In this document: piece by piece, positions 1 through 5,329 of the stretch
How positions within the stretch are numbered: the stretch's first letter is position 1
Layout of the letters: each line of letters begins with the position of its first letter
Source: Alphaproteobacteria bacterium
Lineage (GTDB): Bacteria > Pseudomonadota > Alphaproteobacteria > Caulobacterales > Maricaulaceae
DNA: 5,329 bases
Assembly: GCA_030428405.1 (NCBI GenBank)
Contig: JAUIEH010000225.1
Span: 1 to 5,329, forward strand
Direction: 5' to 3'
Translations under genes and position numbers: made by a program
The notes under the pieces: model-generated
Database searches by the model: none
What the model saw: only the letters and a program-made list of their open reading frames with translations
Told to the model about the DNA's origin: nothing

Positions 1-227
1 GCTTTGATCTCCTGCTCACCGACATCGTGATGCCGGGCATTGACGGGATCGAGCTTGCGCGCCGCGCAGCTGAAATCCACCCGGACCTCAAGATCATGTT
101 CATCACCGGTTTTGCGGCGGTTTCGCTCAATGCCGGCGCGGAAGGCCCGCGCGAGGCGAAGGTCTTGTCCAAGCCCTTCCACCTCAGCGAGTTGGTGAAC
201 GAGGTCAATCGCGTGATGGCCGCCTAG
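1..227 (+). CDS. cpdR: Response regulator CpdR, 3' part (partial at window edge)
   Basis: This is the C-terminal 74 residues of a single-domain receiver protein; the reading frame is open from base 3 and the 5' end lies outside the window. The phospho-acceptor Asp sits in LLTDIVMPG (codon 21-23). The conserved Thr is in FITGFAAV and the conserved Lys in LSKPFH (codon 171-173). The protein stops right after the receiver fold, with no output domain. IELARRA, KIMFITGFAAV and VLSKPFHL closely match the alphaproteobacterial CpdR family as I remember it. In Caulobacter, unphosphorylated CpdR localises to the pole and primes ClpXP to degrade substrates such as PdeA, and it acts in the CtrA degradation pathway; phosphorylation through the CckA-ChpT relay switches it off. 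The protein ends in Ala-Ala, as Caulobacter CpdR does, where that end is linked to its own turnover. Another stand-alone receiver is possible but less likely. Confidence 0.9.
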   Translation, partial: FDLLLTDIVMPGIDGIELARRAAEIHPDLKIMFITGFAAVSLNAGAEGPREAKVLSKPFHLSELVNEVNRVMAA

Positions 228-232
228 GCCAT

Positions 233-254
233 CGTCGCGCGCGACGTTCTTTTC
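233..254 (+). terminator. Probable intrinsic terminator after cpdR
   Basis: A perfect 14-base palindrome, CGTCGCGCGCGACG (233-246), begins five bases after the cpdR stop and is followed directly by TTCTTTTC (247-254). As RNA it can form a five-pair GC-rich stem with a CGCG loop followed by a U-rich run, the layout of a Rho-independent terminator. The stem is short and the U-run is broken by a C, so it may be weak. Read leftward, for the converging lipoprotein gene, the hairpin has no U-run after it. Confidence 0.5.
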
Positions 255-293
255 GAAACTTAGTCTGATTGCTGACCGTCGCGCCTGCGCGCG

Positions 294-1874
294 TCAGGTG
301 ACGACGATGATGCGCGTCGTGAACGCGGCTTCGCCGCCGCCGCAGAAGATCGACACGCGGCTGAAACGCAGATCGGCTTCGCGCTCATAGCGGAAGGGCA
401 GCCAGGGCGCCGACGCATCCGCACCCGCAATACCCGACAACCGCACGGTCAGCGAGGCGTTGGCGGCGTTGACGCTGCCTTCGATCTGAAGCGGCGGTCC
501 CTCGCCGGGGGCGAGCTGGACTTCTCCGGTCACGAATAGCTGCGCACGGCTGCCCGGCATGCGGTTGACCCAGGCGCGCAGATTGCGGACCTGACACGCG
601 CTGTCGCCAGAAGACGTGCGCTCATTGCTGGCGGTTTCGACGCGGGCGTCGTCGCCGATCAGGCGCACTGGGCCCGAATTGGTCGCGGGCGGCGGATTGT
701 AATCAGTATTGCCCGTGATGCGGTGAGAATCCTCGGCAAGCTCGGTTGGCCGGTTGCGGTTCGGCGTCACCCGCTCAGGAAGCACGCGCTCGGGCAGAAC
801 GCGCTCGGGCAGAACGCGCTCAGGCGTCACACGCTCGGGCGTGACGCGTTCCGGGGTGACGCGTTCCGGGGTGACGACATTGTTCGATGCTTCGCGCCTT
901 GCTGCAGCTTCTTCTTCGGCCCGGCGCGCAGCATCAGCGGCTTCGAGCGCAGCCAGGCGCGCAGCCTCAGCCTCTTCAGCGCGACGAGCGGCGTCTTCGG
1001 CCTCTGCGAGGCGTTCAGCTTCCGCGCGCGCTTCAGCGCGCATGCGGCGCTCGTCCAATTCAGCCAAACGCTCAGCTTCTGCATCCGCGGCGCGGCGTGC
1101 AGCTTCAGCCTCCTCTGCCAGACGTCTTGCCTCGGCTTCCGCGGCCCGGCGCTCATCTTCTTCGCGCGCAGCAAGTCTTGCGGCTTCAGCCTCAGCGGCG
1201 CGTCGTTCCGCTTCCGCCAGCTCGGCGCGGCGGCGCGCTTCAGCTTCAGCGGCGCGGCGTTCTTCACGCGCGGCGCGTTCGGCCGCACGGCGCTCGGCGG
1301 CGGCGGCCGCAGCGATGCGGCGTTCTTCGGCTTCAGCGGCGCGGCGCTCAGCGCGCGCTGCGCGCTCGGCTGCACGACGCTCCTCGTGGGCGGCGCGTTC
1401 GGCCGCGCGGCGCTCGGCGGCGGCCGCGGCTGCGATGCGGCGTTCTTCGGCTTGAGCAGCGCGGCGCTCTTCGCGGGCTGCGCGTTCCGCTTCACGGCGC
1501 TCGGCGGCGGCCAGCTCCGCGATGCGGCGCTCTTCAGCTTCGGTGGCCCGGCGCTGTTCTTCCTCAATTGCGTCGAGGCGCGCTTGTTCGGCTTCCGCCG
1601 CGCGGCGCTGTTCTTCTTCAATCGCTGCGAGGCGCGCCTGTTCGGCTTCGGCCACACGGCGCTGTTCGGCGGCTATGGCGTCGAGACGGGCTTGTTCCGC
1701 GGCTTCAACGGCGGCGCGTTCAGCCGCGACCCGTTCAGCGGCGCGACGCGCGAGTTCGGCGTCGACCATGGCCGGCGTCGGCGCAGGCAAGGGCGCGCTG
1801 ACGAAACCGCCAGACATGCCCCCAGCGCACGCCGTGAGCGCAAACGCGCTCAATATCGCCCCGATCACCCTCAT
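294..1874 (-). CDS. Lysine-free lipoprotein with long Ala/Glu/Arg helix, PERV repeats and unknown C-terminal domain
   Basis: I do not recognise a named family. With the chosen start the protein has 526 residues. It opens with a short signal peptide and lipobox (MRVIGAILSAFALTAC, Cys16). Ala at +2 is compatible with the outer membrane by the E. coli Lol rule. After a Pro-rich linker, residues about 38-329 are almost only Ala, Glu, Arg, Leu and Gln in tandem helical repeats, enough for a helix of roughly 43 nm. Residues 335-369 are seven pentapeptides (four TPERV, then three LPERV). After a Pro/Asn-rich linker, a domain of about 100 residues looks beta-rich and carries Cys427 and Cys511, which could form a disulfide. 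There is no lysine anywhere. An in-frame ATG at 1931 would add 19 residues before the signal peptide and is rejected; neither start has a good Shine-Dalgarno sequence. The helix resembles TolA domain II in composition only, since TolA has a transmembrane anchor and a different C-terminal domain. A periplasm-spanning or surface stalk role is inference. Confidence 0.85.
   Translation of the reverse strand: MRVIGAILSAFALTACAGGMSGGFVSAPLPAPTPAMVDAELARRAAERVAAERAAVEAAEQARLDAIAAEQRRVAEAEQARLAAIEEEQRRAAEAEQARLDAIEEEQRRATEAEERRIAELAAAERREAERAAREERRAAQAEERRIAAAAAAERRAAERAAHEERRAAERAARAERRAAEAEERRIAAAAAAERRAAERAAREERRAAEAEARRRAELAEAERRAAEAEAARLAAREEDERRAAEAEARRLAEEAEAARRAADAEAERLAELDERRMRAEARAEAERLAEAEDAARRAEEAEAARLAALEAADAARRAEEEAAARREASNNVVTPERVTPERVTPERVTPERVLPERVLPERVLPERVTPNRNRPTELAEDSHRITGNTDYNPPPATNSGPVRLIGDDARVETASNERTSSGDSACQVRNLRAWVNRMPGSRAQLFVTGEVQLAPGEGPPLQIEGSVNAANASLTVRLSGIAGADASAPWLPFRYEREADLRFSRVSIFCGGGEAAFTTRIIVVT
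768..872 (-). repeat. 15-base minisatellite coding for [T/L]PERV pentapeptides
   Basis: Seven head-to-tail 15-base units lie inside the lipoprotein gene. In coding direction they encode four TPERV units and then three LPERV units. A degenerate eighth unit (TPNRN) follows at 753-767. Neighbouring units are nearly identical in DNA: the first two TPERV units read ACCCCGGAACGCGTC, and two LPERV units read CTGCCCGAGCGCGTT. This points to recent duplication. Unit length is a multiple of three, so a change in copy number keeps the frame. The tract separates the long helix from the C-terminal domain and probably forms an extended Pro-containing spacer. Confidence 0.9.
1245..1538 (-). repeat. Longer 29- and 40-residue repeats in the helix
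   Basis: Three copies start with AEERRIA and continue as AAAERR.AERAA.EERRAA. They lie at 1452-1538 (29 residues), 1332-1451 (40 residues) and 1245-1331 (29 residues). The 40-residue copy differs by an extra 11-residue block (about RRAAERAARAE). The last two copies are close at DNA level, consistent with duplication. Further, more diverged EAEARR/EAEAAR units continue toward about base 890. Confidence 0.8.
1542..1703 (-). repeat. Three 54-base (18-residue) helical repeats
   Basis: Three tandem 18-residue units at the start of the helix share the pattern [EA]AEQARL.AI..EQRR.[AT]. Examples are EAEQARLAAIEEEQRRAA and EAEQARLDAIEEEQRRAT. Eighteen residues make five turns of an ideal alpha helix, so each copy presents the same residues on the same face. 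Confidence 0.85.
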
Positions 1875-1875
1875 C

Positions 1876-1898
1876 TTGGCGCCAACATAGCGCGCCAA
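1876..1898 (-). promoter_or_regulatory. Inverted repeat touching the lipoprotein start codon
   Basis: TTGGCGC (1876-1882) and GCGCCAA (1892-1898) form seven-base arms around a nine-base loop. The left arm is also half of a perfect 10-base palindrome, TTGGCGCCAA (1876-1885). In an mRNA started upstream, the hairpin would end one base before the AUG and hide the ribosome landing site. As DNA it could be a repressor site. The structure is seen; its function is not known. Confidence 0.35.
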
Positions 1899-1911
1899 AA
1901 TAAATATTTGG
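1885..1911 (-). promoter_or_regulatory. Candidate promoter or operator region before the helix lipoprotein gene
   Basis: A short A/T-rich patch stands out in GC-rich DNA. On the minus strand it holds an imperfect palindrome CCAAA-N7-TTTGG (1911 to 1895), then a -10-like TATGTT (1890 to 1885) ten bases before the ATG at 1874. No convincing -35 element is visible at the usual spacing. If TATGTT is the -10, transcription would start almost at the ATG, giving a leaderless or nearly leaderless mRNA. That would fit the lack of a Shine-Dalgarno sequence. Confidence 0.25.
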
Positions 1912-1943
1912 AGATCGCGCGCGCATCGCATGAACGGGGTGAG

Positions 1944-1965
1944 GGTTCTCCGGAAAGGAGAAACC
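1944..1965 (-). terminator. Weak hairpin after the metalloprotease gene
   Basis: GGTTCTCC (1944-1951) and GGAGAAACC (1957-1965) pair with one bulged A around a GGAAA loop. The hairpin lies 38 bases after the metalloprotease stop and before the downstream lipoprotein gene. It has no U-run on the 3' side in either direction, so it is at best a weak attenuator, an mRNA end stabiliser or a processing site. The rest of the 129-base gap shows no gene. Confidence 0.25.
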
Positions 1966-2003
1966 GCGTCCGTTCAAGCGCCGCTCAGAATCTCAAACTC
2001 CCC

Positions 2004-4598
2004 TCACTCAGATGTCAGCGGGGCGTGCCAGTCATCGCTCGGTTCCATCGCGTGGCCGCCGATCGGGCTGCCCGGCGGCGATGGCGGCGGTTCAGCGGCG
2101 CTGGCCGGCGCGGCCGGACGCTCCAGGAACCGGTTGAGCCGGCGGGCGAGCATGGCGCGTTCGTCGGACGGGCCCGAAGAGGTGCTGTCCAGGCTGGCCG
2201 CGAACTCCGCCATATGCGCCTCGACGCGGGCAGCGGTGTCGCTCGAGACGCGGTCGCTGGAGGCAAGCTGGATCAGCTCCGTGACGAACCGCTCAGCGAT
2301 GGCGAAGCCGTTGCGCGCCTCGCGCGGATCAGACAGGTCCAGTCCCTCGGTGACGCGCTGCGACGTCGTTGTCAGCATCTCTTCCAGGCTGAGCGCGCCG
2401 GGCGCGCTGACCGTTGCAAGGCGCTCGGCGCGTGCAGGATCAAGCAGGCTGTCGAAGACGAGCCCCGCGCCGATGGCGGCGGCGGCGCGTTCATCGAAGA
2501 TCGCGCCGGTGTGTCCGGCCATGACTTCGCGCGAACCGGCGTCGAACCAGCTTGCATGAACCGGCGCCATGGCGTCGACGACATTGGCCGGAAGCGTCAG
2601 CGTTTGCGCATCCGCCGCGCGCAGGAGGGCGGCGAGGGCGGCGCGCTGGCGCGACGGCGCGACGGGCCGGACTGCGAAGTCTGCATCTCCGTTCACGGCA
2701 TATGCGAAGCGATAACCGCCGACGAGCTTGCCGGCTGCGTTGATTGCGTAGCGATGCCAGAGATGGATCGGCGTCAGCACTTCACGCAGCTCGGAGACTG
2801 GGCGTCCCTCGGGCAGATTGGCGGGACCGAAATCCGACAATGCGGCGGCGCGCACATCGAGCGCTTCATTGAGCGCATCGACGGGATCAGAACCGTTATC
2901 CCACAAGGAGCCGGTCGAATTTGCGCCGCCGATGGGACGTGAATCCGGGTCGGTCACGAAGTAAAGACCATCCGCACGGGTCTGAGCGATGATCGCGTCC
3001 AGCTCGGCGGCTTCATCCGCGCCGTCTGGGAACTGCGTATAAAGATAACGTGCGGACGCTATGTCCCACGGGCCGACGCCGACGCCATAGGCTTGCGAGA
3101 CGTCAATGTCGCCCTCAGCGTCCAGCGTGACGAGCGGGGCGGGATAATCCATCACCGAAGCGCGGTCATTGGCGCTCGCCGCCATATTGTGCGGGAAGCC
3201 GAGGCCGTGGCCGACTTCGTGGGCGGATAATTGCCGCAGCCGGGCCAGCGACAAGACGACCGGGTCGTCCGGCGCGCCTGTGCCAGTCCGCGAGGCGTCC
3301 AGCAAGCCCTCGAAGATACGCCGGTCCTGTCGCACGCGCAGCGAGCCCAGCGTGATGACCGCGCGAATGATTTCACCGGTGCGCGGATCATAGATCGGCG
3401 AGCCATAAGACCAGCCGCGCGTCTGCCGGTGCACCCAGTTGATGACATTGTAGCGCGCGTCGAGCGGGTGGGCGCCCTCGGGCAGAACCTCGACGCGGTA
3501 GCCGTCTTCAAAGCCCGCCGCTTCGAACGCTTCTTCCCACCAGCTTGCGCCCTCGATCAGCGCCTGGCGCACGGGCTCGGGCGCGCCGGGGTCGACATAG
3601 AATATGATCGGCTCGACGGCGGGCGAGCTTTCCGCCTCCGGATCGGTGCGCTCAAGGCGGAAGCGCAGGATCGTCGGCGTCTCAAGCTGTTCGTCGAGGC
3701 CGACCGCATAATCCGCAATCGGATAAGCAATAACGCCGATGCGCGGGTCAAAGGCGCGCTGGGCGAAACCGTCATCGGGCAGGCGGACGAAGGAATGGTG
3801 CAGCGTGAAGGTGGGCGATTGGGCGTTCGCCGCGGTCGCGCGCACCTCGGCGCCGGGGTCGGAGGAGGAAAAAGTAACGAAGGCTTCCAGCTCGACATTG
3901 TCGGGAAAGGCGAGCGTGGCGGCGGCGTCTACGGCGGAGCGGTCTGCGTCGAGTGAGAACGAGCCTTGTTCCGCGCTCGACATCGCCTCCGCCACGCCGA
4001 TGGCGTCACGCGTCAGGAAGCTGGAAATGTCGACGAGCACGCGGCCATCCTCGTGGGTCGCTTCAATATCGCCAGCCCAGATGATGGAGCGCGCAAAGCT
4101 TTCTTCGACCGCACGCGCCTCGGCCTGGTTGTCGGAGGAGGCGATGAAGCGCGTATTCTCCGCCACGAAGAAGACGCGACCGCCGCGAACTTCGAGGCGA
4201 AGAACGCTGGGTCCGCCATTGAGGCCGCGATCAAGGCCGACCGGATTGGAGCCGAGGCCGGAGCGCAGATATGCGACATAGATCGCGCGCGCGGACGTGC
4301 GGGTCTCAGGATCGGGCGCCGGCAGCTCGAGCAGGACGCGCGCGCCGTCTGGATCGGAATAAACGGTGAAAAGACCTTCCGCAGCGTCGAGCCCGTCAAT
4401 GGCGTCTGCGAAGCTGTTTTCCGTTTCGCTCGCGCCGCCGTCATCATCCGCCGTCGCCGCATCGCCGTCAGCGTCAGAAGCGGGCGCTGGCGTTGCGCCG
4501 GCCTCATCTTGAGGAGCGGCCTGGGAGCACGAAACGGCGCCCAACGCCGCCAGCGCAATCGCCGCGCTCAAAAATTTCCGGAACCGCCAGGTCGTCAT
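2004..4598 (-). CDS. Lipoprotein zinc metalloprotease, DUF5117/DUF4953 met-zincin family
   Basis: The 864-residue product is a predicted secreted, lipid-anchored zinc protease. The N-terminus MTTWRFRKF plus an Ala/Leu core ends at GAVSC; this Cys24 is the only Cys in the protein, which supports lipidation, although Ala at -3 is not ideal. An Ala/Asp-rich linker follows. Residues about 75-295 carry DUF5117-like sequence (GLGSNPVGLDRG, DISSFLTRDA, HHSFVRLPDDGF). Residues about 330-520 carry the catalytic DUF4953 part: YVDPGAPEPVR, then RYNVINWVHRQTRGWSYG, then HEVGHGLGFPH with ligands His460, His464 and His470 and catalytic Glu461, then the Met-turn SVMDYP (Met483). The C-terminal tail is Pro-rich. 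Length is normal for the family. I chose the start at 4598 because AGGAGGAG lies just upstream; the in-frame ATG at 4619 lacks such a site and would put charged residues before the signal. Substrates are unknown. The mature protein has a single lysine (Lys624). Confidence 0.92.
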   Translation of the reverse strand: MTTWRFRKFLSAAIALAALGAVSCSQAAPQDEAGATPAPASDADGDAATADDDGGASETENSFADAIDGLDAAEGLFTVYSDPDGARVLLELPAPDPETRTSARAIYVAYLRSGLGSNPVGLDRGLNGGPSVLRLEVRGGRVFFVAENTRFIASSDNQAEARAVEESFARSIIWAGDIEATHEDGRVLVDISSFLTRDAIGVAEAMSSAEQGSFSLDADRSAVDAAATLAFPDNVELEAFVTFSSSDPGAEVRATAANAQSPTFTLHHSFVRLPDDGFAQRAFDPRIGVIAYPIADYAVGLDEQLETPTILRFRLERTDPEAESSPAVEPIIFYVDPGAPEPVRQALIEGASWWEEAFEAAGFEDGYRVEVLPEGAHPLDARYNVINWVHRQTRGWSYGSPIYDPRTGEIIRAVITLGSLRVRQDRRIFEGLLDASRTGTGAPDDPVVLSLARLRQLSAHEVGHGLGFPHNMAASANDRASVMDYPAPLVTLDAEGDIDVSQAYGVGVGPWDIASARYLYTQFPDGADEAAELDAIIAQTRADGLYFVTDPDSRPIGGANSTGSLWDNGSDPVDALNEALDVRAAALSDFGPANLPEGRPVSELREVLTPIHLWHRYAINAAGKLVGGYRFAYAVNGDADFAVRPVAPSRQRAALAALLRAADAQTLTLPANVVDAMAPVHASWFDAGSREVMAGHTGAIFDERAAAAIGAGLVFDSLLDPARAERLATVSAPGALSLEEMLTTTSQRVTEGLDLSDPREARNGFAIAERFVTELIQLASSDRVSSDTAARVEAHMAEFAASLDSTSSGPSDERAMLARRLNRFLERPAAPASAAEPPPSPPGSPIGGHAMEPSDDWHAPLTSE
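3189..3221 (-). other. Zinc-binding motif HExxHxxGxxH
   Basis: These bases encode HEVGHGLGFPH, the extended metzincin zinc site with three His ligands and the catalytic Glu all intact. The Met-turn (SVMDYP) follows at 3141-3158, about 13 residues after the last His. An active enzyme is expected. Confidence 0.95.
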
Positions 4599-4601
4599 CC
4601 G

Positions 4602-4609
4602 CTCCTCCT
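4602..4609 (-). promoter_or_regulatory. Strong ribosome binding site that sets the metalloprotease start
   Basis: On the minus strand AGGAGGAG lies three bases before the ATG at 4598, and the GGAGG core is five bases away. It lies inside the longer open frame that begins at 4619, so it favours the internal ATG. It is the best Shine-Dalgarno match in the window. Confidence 0.75.
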
Positions 4610-4630
4610 GCTTGCCCATTCGCTCGCGAC

Positions 4631-4660
4631 CTTAGACAGGCCGCCATGGCTTGGACAGGC
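4631..4660. repeat. Two 11-base direct repeats upstream of the metalloprotease gene
   Basis: CTTAGACAGGC (4631-4641) and CTTGGACAGGC (4650-4660) match at 10 of 11 positions and start 19 bases apart, close to two helical turns. They fill much of the 76-base gap between fpr and the metalloprotease gene. The spacing fits a regulator that binds two sites on one face of DNA, but I do not recognise the sequence. Confidence 0.4.
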
Positions 4661-4674
4661 TCAGAGCAAAAGGA

Positions 4675-5329
4675 TCAACCGGCGAAAGCCTTTTCGATGA
4701 CGAAGGCGCCGGGGCTCGCGTTCGAGCCTTCGATCAGGCCGGCTTTTTCGACCAGCGCCTTGGTGTCCTGCAGCATCTCCATCGAGCCGCAGATCATGAC
4801 CCGGTCGGATTCCGGGTTCAGCGGCGCCTGGCCGATATCGGCGAAGAGCTTGCCCGTCTCGATGAGCGTTGTGATGCGGCCTTCGTTGGGATGGGGCTCG
4901 CGCGTGCAGCTGGTGTAAAGCGTGACCCGCCCGGCGGAGGCCTCCCCCACCAAGGGATCGTCCTTCAGACCCGCAACCACTTCCTGGCTGTAGGCGAGTT
5001 CGGCGTTGAGCCGGCAGCTATGCGTCACCACGACGTGTTCGAATTTCTCGTAGGTCTCGGGATCGCGCAAAAGGCTGGCGAAGGGCGCAAAGCCGGTGCC
5101 GGTCGAGAAGAGATAGAGCCGCTTTCCCGGCGTCAGCGCGTCGAGCACGAGCGTGCCGGTCGGCTTGCGGCCGAGCAGGACCTCATCGCCGGGCTGAATA
5201 TGGGCGAGACGCGAGGTCAAAGGGCCGTCGGGCACTTTGATTGAATAGAACTCGAGCTCTTCATCCCAGAACGGGGAGGCGACGGAATAAGCGCGCAAGA
5301 GCGGTTTGCCGCTTTCCTGGGTCAGCCCG
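4675..5329 (-). CDS. fpr: Ferredoxin-NADP reductase, C-terminal part (partial at window edge)
   Basis: About 217 C-terminal residues are present; the 5' end lies past the window, and roughly 40-55 residues are missing for a family of about 257-272. The enzyme moves electrons between NADPH and ferredoxin or flavodoxin through FAD in the cytoplasm. KPLLRAYSVAS carries the RxYS flavin-binding motif. RKPTGTLVL follows, then the nucleotide-binding STGTGFAPF (5080-5106), then MICGSMEML (Cys-Gly-Ser at 4783-4791). GRITTLIETGKLF and the C-terminal FVIEKAFAG are typical of the Rhodobacter-type bacterial enzymes. The TTG at 5298 is not a start, since the open frame continues upstream with conserved GKPLL. 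The metalloprotease gene follows after 76 bases on the same strand, so read-through is possible, but no functional link is evident. Confidence 0.93.
   Translation of the reverse strand, partial: GLTQESGKPLLRAYSVASPFWDEELEFYSIKVPDGPLTSRLAHIQPGDEVLLGRKPTGTLVLDALTPGKRLYLFSTGTGFAPFASLLRDPETYEKFEHVVVTHSCRLNAELAYSQEVVAGLKDDPLVGEASAGRVTLYTSCTREPHPNEGRITTLIETGKLFADIGQAPLNPESDRVMICGSMEMLQDTKALVEKAGLIEGSNASPGAFVIEKAFAG

Noticed and set aside
272..297. CTGAC...GTCAG inverted repeat over the lipoprotein stop codon as a terminator
   Set aside because: Only five outer pairs are clean, the inner part does not pair well, and no U-run follows in the leftward direction.
768..872. LPERV units as sortase (LPxTG-like) sorting signals
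   Set aside because: The fourth and fifth residues are not TG. The motif is repeated internally without a following hydrophobic segment and basic tail, and the host looks Gram-negative.
827..1657. Minus-strand frame of 276 codons rich in Lys, Pro and Arg inside the repeat region
   Set aside because: It is a shifted reading of the same repeats, with no ribosome binding site or domain. The frame with the lipobox and intact C-terminal domain is the real one.
753..1703. CRISPR array
   Set aside because: The repeats are contiguous, lack unique spacers and are in frame within a protein-coding gene.
294..1874. Naming the helix lipoprotein TolA or translation initiation factor IF-2
   Set aside because: Such labels would rest only on Ala/Glu/Arg-rich composition. 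The protein has a lipobox instead of the TolA transmembrane anchor, no TolA-like C-terminal domain that I can recognise, and no GTPase motifs.
723..2942. Open frame of 739 codons on the plus strand, antisense to both lipoprotein genes
   Set aside because: It is codon-aligned with the two minus-strand genes, which share one frame. Its stops would need TTA, CTA or TCA codons in those genes, which are rare in GC-rich coding DNA. Its product is low-complexity mirror sequence over the repeats, with no domain.
3231..4700. Several other plus-strand open frames of 180-244 codons opposite the metalloprotease gene
   Set aside because: They are shadows of a gene with clear family motifs; their products show no recognisable motifs and overlap each other.

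Overview
The window looks like chromosomal DNA of a GC-rich alphaproteobacterium, most likely a Caulobacterales or Hyphomonadaceae relative. The evidence is a CpdR-type single-domain response regulator, an alphaproteobacterial ferredoxin-NADP reductase, and strong third-position GC bias. The genus cannot be fixed from this sequence alone.

Layout. Bases 1-227 (+) hold the 3' end of cpdR. A 66-base convergent gap follows, with a 14-base palindrome and a T-rich tract that probably terminate cpdR. The rest is on the minus strand, read from right to left. It starts with the 3' part of fpr (4675 to the window edge). After a 76-base gap comes an 864-residue lipoprotein zinc metalloprotease of the DUF5117/DUF4953 met-zincin type (2004-4598). 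After a 129-base gap comes a 526-residue lipoprotein (294-1874). It is made of a very long Ala/Glu/Arg helix, a tandem [T/L]PERV pentapeptide tract and a small unknown C-terminal domain. No RNA gene, CRISPR array or insertion sequence was seen.

How the genes relate. cpdR (cell-cycle proteolysis) and fpr (flavin redox) are ordinary core genes that need no functional link to each other. The two middle genes are more unusual: both encode predicted lipoproteins, lie next to each other on one strand and could be co-transcribed. Both are almost free of lysine: none in the 526-residue protein, and one in the mature metalloprotease. The cytoplasmic neighbours use lysine normally. A shared place in the cell envelope is a reasonable inference; a joint function is not shown.

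Most noteworthy are the lysine-free helix lipoprotein with its 18/29/40-residue helical repeats and 15-base minisatellite, the shared lysine depletion, and small repeat or palindrome structures just upstream of both lipoprotein genes.
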